DNA from: Vicia villosa
Lineage: Eukaryota; Streptophyta; Magnoliopsida; Fabales; Fabaceae
DNA length: 64,000 nucleotides
NCBI RefSeq assembly: GCF_029867415.1
Contig: NW_026705001.1
Location: 23,501-87,500, forward strand
Direction: 5' to 3'
Shown here: positions 1 through 12,499 of the stretch, one piece after another
Layout of the letters: each line of letters opens with the position of its first letter
How positions within the stretch are numbered: the stretch's first letter is position 1
Translations under genes and position numbers: made by a program
The notes under the pieces: model-generated
Seen by the model: only the letters and a program-made list of their open reading frames with translations
Database searches by the model: none
Told to the model about the DNA's origin: nothing

Positions 1-1050
1 TAAATTATCTTTTATGTTGTTATAGTTTTCGAAAAATTAAAAATATAATAATGATATACTCTTTTGACATTCTATACAAAATTATTTCTTTAAAAAATAT
101 CAAATTTTTCTATATTTTTTAAAAAATTCATTTTCAGAAGCTTTTCCTCCCCTCCCCTTCAAACTTGCAAAGTAGCCTAACTCAGGAACACTCCATTAAC
201 TTGATAGATGGACAATGGCTAGCCAATGTAAGACCTTATGGATATCCTCATCACCAATAAAAATGAGACTGAAAGGAAAGTAATGGATGTTAGAAACACT
301 TATATTCAGAACAATCACAGCTCTTTTTTTAATCCAATAATATTAGTTAAAGAAAAAGATGGCTTTTGGCGAGAGAAATTCTGAATTTTTTTTTAATAAC
401 CAACTATTAAAAATAATACGCAATTAATCACCTTTCGAAAAAAATTACGTATATGATCAAATTTTAGGAAAAATTATTAAGGAAGAGTCATATGAAATAG
501 CTCTTACTCCTTAAAAAAATATGGGGGGTGTCATCTAAAATGGCGTGTACACTAAGAAGACGTTCCATCTGAGATGGTTATTTTAAAAAAAAATCAAATT
601 CTTGATTCCAATAGAGAACTATAAAATGAGCTACACCGTTTTATTTTATTTTTCTCAAAGTTGGATTTAACATTGGTCAATCAACAAGTATTTCTCAAGG
701 ATGAAGGTATCCATAAAACAGGGTCGTCTTTGAGGACGTGCAAGGTGGGCTATCGCACAGGGTCTCAAAATTTTTACAACTAAACTATAACTAAATAGGG
801 TCTCATAAATCTTTGTCACTATTAAAATGAGTTTAAATAGGACCTCTAATTATTTTTGCATAGTTGAATTATGACTAATCTACACAGGACCTCCAAAAAA
901 TTGGACCCTGCCATAAAATGATTTATCTGTTTATAATAATCTTGAAGGGAATTAATGCCCGTCAAATTGATGAGTGTACGTACCCTCAACTATTCAGTCC
1001 CTGATGGACAAATTTTAAATCAACGTTTATTAATGGTTACTGAAATTCCT
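1..1050. other. Gene-free AT-rich DNA
   Basis: I see no coding frame with family resemblance on either strand. A stretch near 720-770 (GTCTTTGAGG, then GGGCTATCGCAC) resembles, in inverted orientation, one near 42835-42880. Both look like parts of an old dispersed repeat, but no terminal repeats or target-site duplication could be placed. Confidence 0.5.
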
Positions 1051-1051
1051 G

Positions 1052-1150
1052 TGTATATAGGGTTAAGAAAAGAGTTCTTATTGGAAGGAACGGAACTACG
1101 CGGATCAATGACGTGTTGTTTTATTTTTCATTGATTAAGATTGAGCTGAC
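1052..1150 (-). promoter_or_regulatory. Orphan duplicate of the histone H2B promoter
   Basis: This stretch matches the promoter of the intact H2B gene (34397-34517) in the same orientation. It keeps the TATA box (1054-1059), the CCAAT box (ATTGG on plus, 1080-1084), the histone octamer CGCGGATC (1099-1106) and the hexamer TGACGT (1109-1114), with the same order and near-identical spacing. In the intact gene the octamer and hexamer form the composite type I histone element. Similarity stops a few bases past the TATA box on the transcribed side, and no H2B coding sequence or leader follows on the minus strand. It is therefore a promoter cut from its gene by duplication or deletion. Whether it still drives transcription cannot be read from sequence. 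Confidence 0.85.
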
Positions 1151-1185
1151 TAACCGAGGAGATTGCATCTTATTCATTAATAAAA

Positions 1186-1491
1186 AGTAGTAGTACTATC
1201 TATTTATTGTAATAAAAAATTAATGTTGTTTTTTATATAAAAAAATAATTAATGTTATTAGAGTCATCTTAACATTTGCCCTAGGACACATGTTAAATAT
1301 ACTATAATTAAAAAAAATAAATATAATAAAATGTAATAAAGTCATATTTAAAATTTCAAAATATTAAATATACAAGAAAAAATTTAGTAGTAGTACTATC
1401 ATGGTAATAAAAAATTAATGTTATTATTTTACAGTAAAAATAATTAACGTTATTATAGTCATACTAACACGTGTCCTAAGGGCACATATTA
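1186..1491 (+). repeat. Diverged direct duplication, about 105 bp twice
   Basis: The segment starting AGTAGTAGTACTATC at 1186 recurs at 1386. Both copies continue through similar AT-rich sequence to a similar end (near 1295 and 1491: a GTTATTA...GTCAT tract followed by CCTAGGACAC or CCTAAGGGCAC). Spacing is 200 bp. No coding content; origin unknown. Confidence 0.6.
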
Positions 1492-1494
1492 GTT

Positions 1495-2290
1495 TTTTTT
1501 CATGTTATTATTACTTGAGTCTTGAGGGTGTGATTCCCTCAAAGTCTCGGGTTCAAATTATGTTAGGTCTGAATTGTTTATTAAAAAAATTATTAAATTA
1601 TTAATCTAACATTTTAGATGTTTAAATTTTTATTATAAATAAAATTGAAATATATATAAATATATATTATAAGTAAGCAGAAACACTCTAAAATATCTTA
1701 TTAAATATTACAATAAAATTTAATCAGATTGAAATATTAATTTGTTAATTTATTTAAGAGTCACATTGACGAGTGTCTCCTGTGACACTCTTTAAGAGTT
1801 CCAAATAAAAAATTCTTTAAATAAATTATATGTTTCAATTTTCAATATATTAAATACAAATCATTTAAAAAAAACTTATTTTTTTACACTCTTAACAAAT
1901 ACTCATATAGGATATTCGTTAGCATTTTTCTGTATTTAAATATGGTTTTGACTAATTATTTAATCCTTTTAATTAAATTAACACGACATATACGTTTTCA
2001 AAGATGTCACGTGTATGCTAAAACCAAAGATGTCACATGTATGCTAAAACCAAGCCAGTAGCATGCTAAAGGTAAAACTTAAGTCTTGGAAATTTTGATC
2101 AACCTACGGATTTTTGTTTTGGTTGTAAAGAAAAAATAAGAAGAGAAAAAGTAGATGATAAGAGAAAAATATGTGAGAAATGGAATAGATTTTAGATACT
2201 ACTATTATTTAATTTAGGAGAAGAGAAGAAAAATAGAAGAGAGAATGTTGATATTTTAAAATTATAAGAATACTCATATAATTTTAACTT
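1495..2290. other. Gene-free AT-rich DNA
   Basis: No gene seen. A GGTTCAAATT string near 1550 resembles a tRNA B box, but there is no A box or cloverleaf around it. A purine-rich stretch at 2125-2250 resembles the interior of the MITE at 41265-41700 and may be a relic of a similar element. Confidence 0.4.
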
Positions 2291-2299
2291 AAAATAACT

Positions 2300-3900
2300 T
2301 ATTGGAGCGGCGGAAAATTTGAGTTTAAGCCATTTGTTAACTTAACTCGTCAAAAGCAAGAGTCGCCACCAAACTTTATTGATTTCAGAGAAAAAATTCG
2401 AAAAAAAAAACCACAGAGAAATCTGAATACGGGGGTTGGTTATGCAAGGGGAAGGTGTTAGCACCCCACATCTGTGATACTCCACAAGAACCTTTTGAAA
2501 ATTTGTATTTATGTTAAATCCATTTTTGTCTGCTAAAAAAGAAAGAAAAGAGAAAAGAAAATATTTACAAAAAATCTGCTCGACAAGACGTTGCGTCTTG
2601 TGCCTACATACCTCCTTAGTGCAATGGAGAAGTCAGAGCATTTGTAGTTCTGCTCAAAAGTTTTGAAAAAGATTTTATTGAAAACAGTTTTAAAAGAGAA
2701 AGAGCGCAAGTGCACAAAAGAGTTTTAAAGAAGATCATATGACAAAAGTCAAAGTTTTATTATGAAAGGAGTTTTGAAAACAGGTCAAAGGCGATGCGTG
2801 AAGCAATCGGCTTACAAAGAGTTGGTTGGGGACTTGGTATATAGACCAAGTAATGCGGGGGTGCACATTTTATTTAAAAGAGAAAAATAGAAGAAGTAAA
2901 TGGAAACATACAAGCTCATACAGGTAAAATCCATACAAACAAGCATAAGGGTTCAAACATAAAGGAATGAACATGAAATAGGTAAAATAAGAGTGTACGT
3001 GAACTAGTCAAAGACTAGCCTCTAAACGATCAACCGAAACGATTAATCGAGTAGGTCATCTGTAAGAAAGCCTAGTCTCAAGCCGTGCAAGTGTGCGTGT
3101 GTAAGTATAGTTGATGGCGATGCGTAGAGTGCGATCGACTTATGGTAGAAAACGGCTAAGAACCTAATATTGTTTTATTTTGAAAAACGGTTGAAGCATG
3201 CAAGCAATAATAAAATAAAGCGATAAAGGAAAGCGGTAAAATTATTACAAGGCCTCGGGGATAGTGATTACAAATTTAAACGAATGAGGATGAAAATTAA
3301 CTACGAATTATTACAACCCAATTGAAAATTAAAGCTAAATATAAGAATAATATATACAAAAAAATTAAAATAAATTATAAATATCCATAAGTAATATCCA
3401 AGGCTCAAGTGTAGTAGTACCTCACAAAAATAAAAAAATGTTAGTCACGAATATATATACAATAATGCATGAAAAATAATAAAGAAAATATTAACAATTA
3501 ATAACAAAAAAAAAAAGCAAAGAGAAGATATAGAAATAAGCATATTAAATCTAAAGGAAATTAAAATTAACAACATATTTTTTTAATATTTTTAATATGA
3601 AAAATAAAAAGACTAAGATAAAAGTATGTTTTTGTATTTTGTGCTATAAAAAAAATTAAAACAAGTGGAATAAAATAGAAACAAACTAAACTGAAATAGA
3701 ATCAAATGGGCCCAACAAAAAGAAGTGAAATGGGGGGTGTATTAGGCAAGAACGGCGCTGGGTTAGTACAGGAGTATTGGATTCGTTGGGCTCTAAGAGT
3801 TGGCCCAAAAGCAAACTTCATAACAGCGCAGGAACTCGTGGGTTTGAAGAGGAATTCGGAATGGGCCATAATAGGTTAAGCCCATAACAAAGAAAATGGA
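2300..3900. mobile_element. Probable LTR-retrotransposon noncoding remnant
   Basis: The stretch contains AGAGTCGCCACC (near 2360) and, about 80 bp on, a GGGGAAGGTGTTAGCACC string (near 2448). I recognise this pair from the noncoding region of abundant legume Ty3/gypsy (Ogre/Tat-type) elements; that is recall, not a search. The rest is AT-rich with no gag or pol motif, and a GGGCCCAAC string near 3707 fits an LTR or leader region. LTR ends and target-site duplications could not be placed, so extent and family are uncertain. Confidence 0.4.
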
Positions 3901-4365
3901 GAAAACCCTAAGACCAAAAAGGATGAGGGTCCACCTCACTTCTCTCAACGCTTCTAATTTCCTCTGTTTCACGCTTCTTTCTCTCAATTCCTATCTCTCA
4001 AACAACAACAACAAAACATCTTCGTCTCTCTCTCAAACGCTCTGTTCTTCTCTATCCTCCGGTCCTCCTCACTTTATTCTAACTCTCAGACCACCGAAAC
4101 AACAACAACAAATCAACAGAAATCAATCGGTCTCTCTGTTTATTTCTCACGCTAACACAATAAAACAAAAATATCTCGTTCTAAATCATTCATTAGAAGC
4201 AACAGTAAAATCTTACCAAACATGTCAAACCCCAGCCATGACAATCAATCATATATATGAGTTCATAAAGCAAGCCTTCTAATAACCGGATTGAACTTCT
4301 GAGGCAAACCTTCTGAGGCAAGCCTTCTAATAAATTAGAGCTCAAGCAATTAATTTCTAATAGGA

Positions 4366-5085
4366 TTAAGGTGAATGTTCTTGCTCTACCTTTAAATAAG
4401 GGAATGCCCAGATAATTAAAAGGAAGAGAGCCCTGTTGGAACCCGGTATTATTGAGATTTCTGTGTAGGTGGCTGCTATTGATGGACCAGAAAAAACAAA
4501 GAACTTTGTCAGACTTATATTCTGACCAGAGGCTACTGAGTAGTCTTTGAAAATCATTTTAAGAGCCCGGATGTTGGATAGCTTCCTCGTGCAATAGACC
4601 AAAATATCGTCAGCATACATAACATGGGACGGAACATAATTTCTCTTGGAGGACTTAATGAGAACAAGGTTCCCCCCATCTTTCACAAGCTTGCTTATTT
4701 ATCTACTTAGGACCTCTTGAGCAAGGCAAAATAGTAGATGGAACAAAGGGTCACCCTGTCTGACCCCTCTAGAGAACTTGAAGTATCCATATTGCTCACC
4801 AATGAAATTGACAAACAGGTGAGCTGAAGACAAAATAGCCTTTATCCAATTACAGAAGGTGCTACTAAAGCCAAATTTGTGAAGAACTTTTAAGATGAAC
4901 TCCCAACTGATTGTATCACACGCCTTTGGTATGTCCACTTTGAAAGCCAAGTTAACATACTTGTTCTTTTTATCCAACACATTTATGACCTCTAAAGCAA
5001 GACAAATACAGACTCTAATATTCCTGCCATTAATAAAACCTCTGTGTTTGTTAGACACCGAAATAGGCTTTAAAGTTTCATCCAT
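4366..5085 (-). pseudogene. L1-type LINE reverse transcriptase fragment 1
   Basis: On the minus strand this encodes the RT palm of a plant L1-type non-LTR retrotransposon ORF2: the KVDIPKACDTISWEF region (motif A, with the usual Phe replaced by Cys), GVRQGDPLF (motif B) and MYADDI (catalytic YADD). The two open stretches, 5085-4699 and 4686-4366, are in the same frame and separated by a stop codon, so this copy is close to continuous. Endonuclease, zinc-finger and RNase H regions are missing here. It lies immediately left of a SKIP24 exon fragment, an arrangement repeated three more times in the window. It is not functional as it stands. Confidence 0.85.
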
Positions 5086-5439
5086 TAACCTTCAAATCAT
5101 AATTTCATTAAGTCCGTCATTTTTGTCCCCTTAATCCTAAAAGCCGAAGGTAGAAGAAACATTGACCACCTTTTAATCTATTTCTTTACTCATAGATGCA
5201 ATGCCAATAGCCACTAAAAATTCACAATTTAAATTCAGAATGATAAATTTAACTCAACAATATCAGTACTTTCCAATAGCAGCTATGCAGTCATCAAAAC
5301 ATGACATTAACCGAAGATATAGAAGGTACTATTTTCAAAGAAAAATAAACAACAAGTTTTGAGTCATAATCAAAAGTTGTGATAAACATAGAGTGTGATA
5401 GTAGTCGATAAATAATTTTGAATTTATGGACAAAACTGA

Positions 5440-5790
5440 GGAGTTAACATCAGACTCACAAACATTGCTGCTTTATAAATTTTATTCTCCCTATCACTCA
5501 CAGGCTTAAGTAACACTAATAACTGACACAAGACTTCTCCAACCCCAAAATCCGCTGCTTACAATTTACAAAGCCTGAATTCCATCTCAAGTTCATAGAT
5601 ACGAGACTCGGCAGGCCCCCATCTTTTTTTTCCGACCATTCAAAGCTGCAGAGGCTTATCCACAAAAGAAAATCAACAAAACACTCGCTAATGCCAATAA
5701 ATGCAAAAGGCCTATGACAAAGACAACAGGAAGCAAGTTAATGGCTCTAATAAAATATGCAACAACAACGAAAACACACCAGTACCTTTT
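5440..5790 (-). pseudogene. SKIP24 gene fragment 1
   Basis: This is similar to exon 3 and its flanking introns of the intact SKIP24 gene at 38981-40124. The exon-3 part (about 5535-5655) follows the intact exon's order from the donor side (ACTTCTCCAACCCC, CTTACAATTTACAAAGCCTG) to the REAS-encoding start. Most of exon 4 is deleted. Because intron sequence is kept, the fragment came from genomic DNA, not from a retrocopied mRNA. It lies between an RT fragment on the left and LINE C-terminal sequence on the right. Confidence 0.75.
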
Positions 5791-5865
5791 TTTGGTGAAA
5801 TAAAAGGAGCAAAAGTTCAACTGCTAGATTGAACGGGTTCACACAAAACATGCTACCCCAGCCAT

Positions 5866-6820
5866 TCATACCCCCTCTAAGATTTTGATATAGACAGTTG
5901 AGCCAATTTTGTTAAGAAATAAATAGTTTCTGTCACAAATTTGCATTTTTTGACAAACTCTGGAGAAGCTACACTCCCTGAAAACATGCATGAGGGACTC
6001 TTCATGGATGTTACACATCTTACACAGACTAGAATTGGACATTCTCCTGCGCAATTCTTTCTTTGATCGTCATTAAACACGCATGACTAGCCTACGATAA
6101 GAACACCATGCTTCGTTCTAGTCGTTGTCACTTCCATAAAATATTAAACAGCTGTTGTTGTGGATGGACAACAGCAGTATGAGTTGTTTGATCGATTACA
6201 GACTGAAAATTCTATCACTAGTACATCCCCAAGCTACAGTATTATTTCCCAAGCTAACATTTGGGGGAAGCGCCCCCCTTAGACTTTAGAAAACATTTTC
6301 TAGAAGCAGATTTTTGAATTTATCACGGCATCATACACTGTTTTGATCAATAAAATCGTTCATTGTTAAGGAATAATCAATCTCCAGAATGATTTCCACA
6401 GCTTCCTAAAACAAGGGTCCATGACTAAGAGCCCAAATACCTTCCCAGAACATGGTTTGACCACCGTCCCCCACACGCCAAATGATATTCTCAACTGTCC
6501 TGTCTTAATTCCTGCATATTCAGTTCCATAAACTTGACCCTTTTCATCTCTTTATTTATTTTAGGTAGGAAATCCCACCTGCATCAGTATTTTGATCTAA
6601 CCATTGACACTCAAAGAGCTTTAGTTTTGGAATATAATTCCCATTCAGCTTTCATCATGAAGGAAGTGTTAACATTTCTCTAAGGAGGAATTGAAAAACT
6701 ATTTGTCAGACACGGTGGATAGAACACTTTAGAAGAAGATTCCTACTTCACCCGGATATTATTTTGGCTTTGGTCAACAGATGGACTTTCTCCTTTTTAG
6801 CAAGAAGTTTACAAAAATAT
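5866..6820 (-). pseudogene. LINE ORF2 C-terminal fragment (linker and zf-RVT)
   Basis: The minus strand encodes pieces of the C-terminal half of an L1-type ORF2. The linker upstream of the zinc finger is near 6420-6800, and a zf-RVT-like zinc-binding segment is at 5877-6080 (Cys-x2-Cys, then HEESLMHVFRECSFS). Several frameshifts break it. In plant LINE ORF2 this region lies after the RT palm, but here it lies upstream of the neighbouring RT fragment in the transcribed direction. The two are therefore not parts of one collinear element. Confidence 0.7.
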
Positions 6821-6829
6821 GACCCTTGA

Positions 6830-7570
6830 CATGAGTCAATTTTAAAGCGACTATCACAATTTCAAAAGGCAAAATTAAAACATTGTGCCAAATCTCAACA
6901 AGTTGGAAAGCTCAGCATGGCCGTCAAGTACAGAACTTGTGGCTTACTTTGCTAAAGCCTTACCTTAAATGTTTTCATGAGCACGTCGTTTTATGAGGAA
7001 TCACCAGGCCTAACAGCCAGAATTTGTTGACTCTCACTCAACAAAACATTTTTTAAGTAATTGTACTCATCATAATCCATAATACAAGACCCAAGTTTCA
7101 TTCAACTATTGGTAAAAAATACAAAGACGAATACAGCCACACTGTATGTGTTGACTGTTTTGTCTAAACTCTGCATTGTCCAACCTTCGACTAGCAACCA
7201 TTTACATGATTTATTTATTTCTCATTATAGGTCATCTTGTGCTCACAGAAAATCGATTGAATTCCCTGTGACCTCTAAGCCTTGGTGGTCCTAGTTTCCC
7301 TGAAGTTCTAAGGCCTTTTCCAATCATTACCGTTCTAACTTCAAGTTCTATCAATTTTCTTTGAAATGATCTAGTTGCAAGATGTCTGGCATCTTTTGCC
7401 TAAGTCAATGTTGATCCTAGTCCCTTCATTTTGCTTTTTGGCACCCTAGAATCGGCTCTTAGCGCACTATACCGATCCAGCAAGCGCTTCAATGTTGAGG
7501 GTGAACTAGTCATTGAGGACCTTGTCAAAAGGTCGTAGATCGGCCAGAGTTTTTCACTGAAACCTTTTCT
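6830..7570. other. Unassigned spacer
   Basis: I recognise no gene or element in this stretch. It lies between LINE C-terminal debris and a short copia gag relic. It has moderate GC content and stops in all frames. Confidence 0.4.
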
Positions 7571-7579
7571 AGTGAGGTT

Positions 7580-7800
7580 TTAGGCTATAATGCCTCTTGT
7601 TTGTAATCTTCAGGGACCGTGATTGGGCTTAGGTGAAGCAAATAGAACTGAGCTTTGAACATCTTGACCTTAGTTGATAAGGAGTTCTTTATAGGTCCCA
7701 CCTCATCAATATCCATAGTTTCAAACTTACTTTCAAATACATAAATTACCGGATTAAACTTCTGAGGAAAACCATCTAATATCACTTCAAGATGTTGATT
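7580..7800 (-). pseudogene. Ty1/copia gag remnant
   Basis: The minus-strand open stretch at 7585-7785 begins with LDGFPQKFNP and continues SKFETMDIDEV. This matches the gag-like segment at 16585-16839, which has LEGLPQKFN and SKFETMDID followed by a LLAHE motif typical of copia gag. Only about 30 residues are recognisable before similarity ends. A third short scrap of the same segment (EGLPQKF on the minus strand) is at about 4285-4320. Confidence 0.6.
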
Positions 7801-7869
7801 AATAGGTTCGGGATGTCCAGAAGAGTATGTCGAAGACTCTCTATCCGCTATAAACTGAGTGTTTTTAAT

Positions 7870-9180
7870 GACTGTAATATGGAAATAATTACATCATTAC
7901 ATAGGTACCTAATTTTGCACACATGTGCAGGTTAGTGTGAATTGCTCCTAACTAATTCTAATATTGTGCACAGTCACATGTTAGATCTAACTGTATCTCT
8001 AGAATGTTACAAACATTCCAATAATCGATTGTAATCATGTGCACAGGTTTATTTTATCAGAATTACTGTTGTCAAATGCAACTGGCAATGCAAATGCAGG
8101 TTAGATCTAACCGTACAAACATTCCAATAACCCACTGTAATCATGTGCACAGTTTGGTCTATCAGAAATACTGATGTCAAATGCATCTGGCAATGCAACT
8201 GCCTAATCAATCGTTGCTGGTATACTTCAAGAGTAATGATAACAACACTGGAAAGATACAAATCACAAGCTTCACATCAGGAGCAAATAGATTAGATTGG
8301 TCGCGTTGGAACAAATATTTTTTAAGATTAGCCAAACAATTTTTATGAAAATTTCACATGGATTTCTAAATTCTTTTTTTTTTGTATCATATCATCTGCA
8401 TATGGCCATAGTTTTTTAAAAGTTTGATATAAAGAAAGTATGAATCCTAAAATTATTGTTTTCACAATCTAACATACAAGGAAAGACAATGAAAAAGAAT
8501 TAAGAATAAGTTAGAGCTCAAGCAATTAATCTCTATTTATCAGGAATACAACCTGCCACAGTTAAATGTCTATAACACAGCACTTTACATATACACGAGA
8601 GATAACTTGGACTATAAGAAAGAAAAGAAAAATTGCATACATCTTATAAGGCTTCGAATTTTGAGATTCTCTGCAATTTCCAAGCATTGTTCTTCAAGTT
8701 TTCCCTAGCAAATTTAAACAATGGGGAAAAAACCTGATTTATCCTTTCCTTCCACCCCACTCACATAGTTCACCGTCAAATCATCTGGCCTTCCATCTGC
8801 TTCTAATTCGACAACAACAAGAAGTTGTTCATTTGTTCAAAAGCCTAGCTAAGAGAATATCAAGCAGTGCAGTTGCACGAAATTCTTAATCAATTGCTCC
8901 AGCAAACAATAAACATTCAATTGCTGGTGTATGAAAGCGATACCAAAACAAACCATTCTTCACTGAGAAGCAAACATGACTACATATTAATTTTAACCAT
9001 TACTGTCTGCCATGATCGGAAAGGTTTTACATAATCTAAAAGAACGTCCAGATTCAGCCCAACATTGCAGATAAAGTATTAACCTATTCAATAGCAATAT
9101 GACACAATTTCCAACAAAAGAACAACAAGAAACAGCAATTGTAAAGAAATAACCAAACCAGGCCATCAGTTATTAATCGA
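7870..9180. repeat. H2B-downstream duplicated block, copy 1
   Basis: First of five related blocks (others at 22638, 25890, 27214 and 32513). Shared landmarks in order: a GCACACATGTGCAGG-like start, a TTAGATCTAACTGTATCT segment, AGCAAATAGATTAGATTGG, TTAAATGTCTATAACACAGC, and a CTTCTAATTCGACAACAAC segment. The block contains no complete gene. On the minus strand a short open stretch near 8730-8820 reads VVELEADGRPDDL, and its counterparts in the other copies are similarly open but broken. It could be an exon relic of a gene I do not recognise. Confidence 0.8.
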
Positions 9181-9181
9181 T

Positions 9182-11510
9182 TTTTTTTATCTTATGTTAC
9201 AAATTCATAAGTCTCACATTGATGATTTTGTAAAGCATAAGTGATAAATATATGTGTATAGAGTTTTAAGAAATTTTTATGTGTACATTCATTTAACGCA
9301 TGTGATCCTTTTTATAGGGATCTTATTATTAGAGTTTTTGTATATTCTCGTCCCTTAACTTCAATTGTAATCGTTCAAGTTAATATAATTCGTTATGTTA
9401 TATGACGGTCTTCCTTTAATTTCTTATCTGAATTAGGTGATTTTTAAAGTATGTCGACATCGGCTCCACAAGAAGAAAGCTACAAAAAGGAGAGAAACAA
9501 GTTAACCCCAAATGATCCAAGAGAATCTAAAGAAAGATATGTCTAACATATTCTTTACAATATACTCCCTAATATTATTAGGAATTGAGTCAAAAAAGAT
9601 TGTTGTGCTAGTGTTGAGAACAATACTTGCAAACTACTCGGCACAAGTGTTACCTTCTCTATATATGTGCGTGATCACTATGTTAGTGATGTTAGTTAGA
9701 TCCTTACAAGAATTCGACCTGTTTTTGAGCTTCCAAGGGACTGAAAGAGGGTTGGAGAAAACTTTGACCATCATGCTAGAGTTTGACTCGATCCAAAGCT
9801 TTAACCAACCATGATTAATACCAATCCCAATTGCTTTTATAACAACAGCAAACTCAGCATGAACGGAGGTGCCGGTGTTAAGGTTCGCAGCAAAGGCTGA
9901 CTAAAATTTCCATTATGGTTCCTGAAAATACCACCTTTTTAAACGACAGAGTTACAAAGAGGACACGTGGAGGCCAAAATAATTCCCCTTGCCACCAGCA
10001 GATCATTCGTGGGAATTTTCTCATGAATTATCCTCCAAATGGCTTTAGACCAAATGGCTTTAGACCAAGACACATCAGGAAGCAAATTAGATTTGAACCT
10101 GTAGGCATCTTAGAGGAAAGGGAACCAATCAAACCAATCTGAAGGAATATTCCATATATCATGAATAATGAGATCAGAAACTTTCACATAAGGAATAATT
10201 CCCAAACAATGGAGAGATTCCAAATCTGTTTCAATGATAAGTGGATCTCCAGCCCAAGCATCATTCCAAAAGCTGATGTCTTGACCTGTGCCAAGGGACC
10301 AACTGGCGTTATCCCTCAGAACCGGGATGAAGAACCGGGAATTCATCCTTTATGTCGCTCCAGATAGAAAAAAAGATATGATAATTAATGTGGCCATAAG
10401 ATTTAATGATCCTGTTCTTGAGGAGAATAGCCTAATCTTCCTTGTTATTCATCATATTCCAAAGCAGCTTTAAGTTGGAAGGCTCGTTCAGCCGAATAAG
10501 AGACCTTATCCCAAGACCACCTTTTGAGCAAGGTTGGCAAACCTTCTTCCAGATAACACTGCAAATTTTTCTGTTAAAAATGCTACCAGACCATATGAAA
10601 TTTCTGCAAGCTTACTCATTGCGCCTGAGGAGCGAAACAAGCCAGGAGTATATGTTGATAGAGTAAGAAATCACGCTTTGAATAACAAAATTCACCAAAA
10701 TCACTTTACCATTCACAGAGAGGCAAGTGCCTTTCCAAGCCACAAGCTTGGCCAAGATTCTGTCAGAGATAGGATTAAGGTGAATGTTCTTAACTCTACC
10801 TTTAAATAAGGGAACACCTAGATAATTGAAAGGAAGAGAGCCATGCTGGAACCCAGTAGTATTGAGAATTCTGGATAGGTGGTTGCTATTGATGGAACCA
10901 GAAAAAACAAAGAACTTTTCCAGACTTATGTTCTGACCAGACGCTACTGAGTAGTCTTTGAAAATATTTTTAAGAGCCCAGATATTGGATAGCTTCACAG
11001 TACAGAAGACCTAAATATCGTTAGCATACATAACATGGGACGGAAAATAATTTCTCTTGGAGGACTTGATGAGATCAAGGTTCCCATCTTTCACAAGCTT
11101 GCTTATTGATCTACTTATGACCTCTTGAGCAAGGCAAAATAGTAGAGGGGACAAAGGGTCACCCTGTCTGACTCCTGTAGAGCACTTGAAGTATCCATGC
11201 TGCTCACCAATGAAACTGACAAATAGGTGAGCTGAAGACAAAATGGCCTTTATCCAATTACAAAAGGTGCTACTAAAACCTAATTTGTGAAGAACTTTTA
11301 AGATGAACTCCCAACTGATAGTATCAAACGCCTTTGCTATGTCAACCTTGAGAACCAAGTTACCATACTTGTTCTTTTTATCCAACACATTTATGGCTTC
11401 TAAAGCAAGACAAACATTGTCTCTAATATTCCTGCCATTAATAAAACCTCTCTGTTCTTTAGACGCCGAAATAGGCATTAAAGTTTCATCCATCAATTAA
11501 CTTTCAAATT
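9182..11510 (-). pseudogene. L1-type LINE, copy 2 (RT to RNase H)
   Basis: This is the most complete LINE in the duplicated region. On the minus strand, in order: RT palm at 11496-11011 (KVDIAKAFDTISWEF, GVRQGDPLSPLLF, then YANDI where YADDI is expected, followed by a stop); RT thumb at 10998-10612 (FNYLGVPLFKGRVKN); linker at 10346-10110 (SWSLGTGQDISFWNDAW); and an RNase H-like domain at about 9900-9600 (SVHAEFAVVIKAIGIG, then LKLWIESNSSM). A T-run at 9182-9189 on plus could be the poly(A) tail. The endonuclease and most of the zf-RVT are missing. The YADD change and several stops make it inactive. Confidence 0.85.
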
Positions 11511-11859
11511 AAAATTTCATGAAGTCCATCATTGACCACCTTTTAATCTATTTTTTTGCTCATAGATGAAATGTCAATGGCCACTAAAAACTCACGTGTG
11601 AATTTTAAAATTTAAATTCAGAATGATATATTTAACTGAACAATATCAGTATTTTCCAATAGCAGCTATGCAATCATCAAAACATAACATTAACCAAATA
11701 TATAGAAGGTACTCTTTTCAAAGGAAAAGTGAAAAACAACAAGTTATGAGTCACAAGTCAAAAGTTGTGATAAAAATAAACTGATGCTAGTCGAGAAATA
11801 GTTGACTTTATGGACAAAATTGAGGATTTAACAACAGACTCACAAGCATTGCAGCTTTT

Positions 11860-12480
11860 AAATTTTTATTCTTGGAGTTATGTTTATTCTCCCTTTCTTT
11901 CACAGGCTTATGCTCCTGAAAAGGACGACCCTTCATAGATACTAGCTCTTCCTTTGCAGTATTAAAGCCTATGTTTTTCATCTCTTTGAGTACAATTGTG
12001 TACGAGTAACACTAACAACTTACACAAGACTTCTCCAACCCCAAAATATGTAATTGATAATATCGACACTTAAATGGAACTTCTCCAACCCCAAAATCTG
12101 TTTCTTATAAAGCCTGAATTCCTTTCAAAGTTGCAGAGGCTTCTCTACAAAAAGAAAACTAACAAAACACTCGCTAATGTCAATAAATTCAAAATGCCTA
12201 TAACATCGACACTTACACAGGACTTCTCCAACCCCAAAATTTGCTGCTTACAATTTACAAAGCCTGAATTCCATCTCAAGTTCATAGATACGAGACTCGA
12301 CAGGCACAGCACAATGTTCCCCCATCTGTTTTTACCGACCATTCAACGCTGCAGAGGCTTCTCTACAAAACAAAATCAACAAAACATCCACACTAATGCC
12401 AATAAATGCAAAAGGCCTATAACAAAGAAAGCGGGAAGCAAGTTAATGGTTCTAATAAAACATGCAACAACAACCAAAAC
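11860..12480 (-). pseudogene. SKIP24 gene fragment 2
   Basis: Genomic fragment of SKIP24 with the exon-4-like part at about 11880-11990, intron 3, and an exon-3-like part that occurs twice (about 12010-12140 and 12200-12370). The minus-strand peptide CKQQILGLEKS is nearly the LCKQQIMGLEKS of the intact gene. Introns are retained. The internal doubling of exon 3 is shared with fragment 3 at 17880-18480, so those two copies descend from one already rearranged block. Confidence 0.8.
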
Positions 12481-12499
12481 ACACCAGTTGGACAAAAAC

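Noticed and set aside
1540..1562. tRNA-like B box (GGTTCAAATT)
   Set aside because: No A box, no acceptor stem pairing and no SINE body or A-tail. A chance match.
3896..4282. Open plus-strand frame of 128 codons
   Set aside because: Low-complexity Ser/Leu-rich product of a CT-rich stretch with AACAACAACAAC runs. No motif, and it lies in probable retroelement leader sequence.
9512..10809. Plus-strand frames at 9512, 9915, 10161 and 10534
   Set aside because: All lie opposite LINE RNase H, linker or RT coding sequence on the minus strand and have no motifs.
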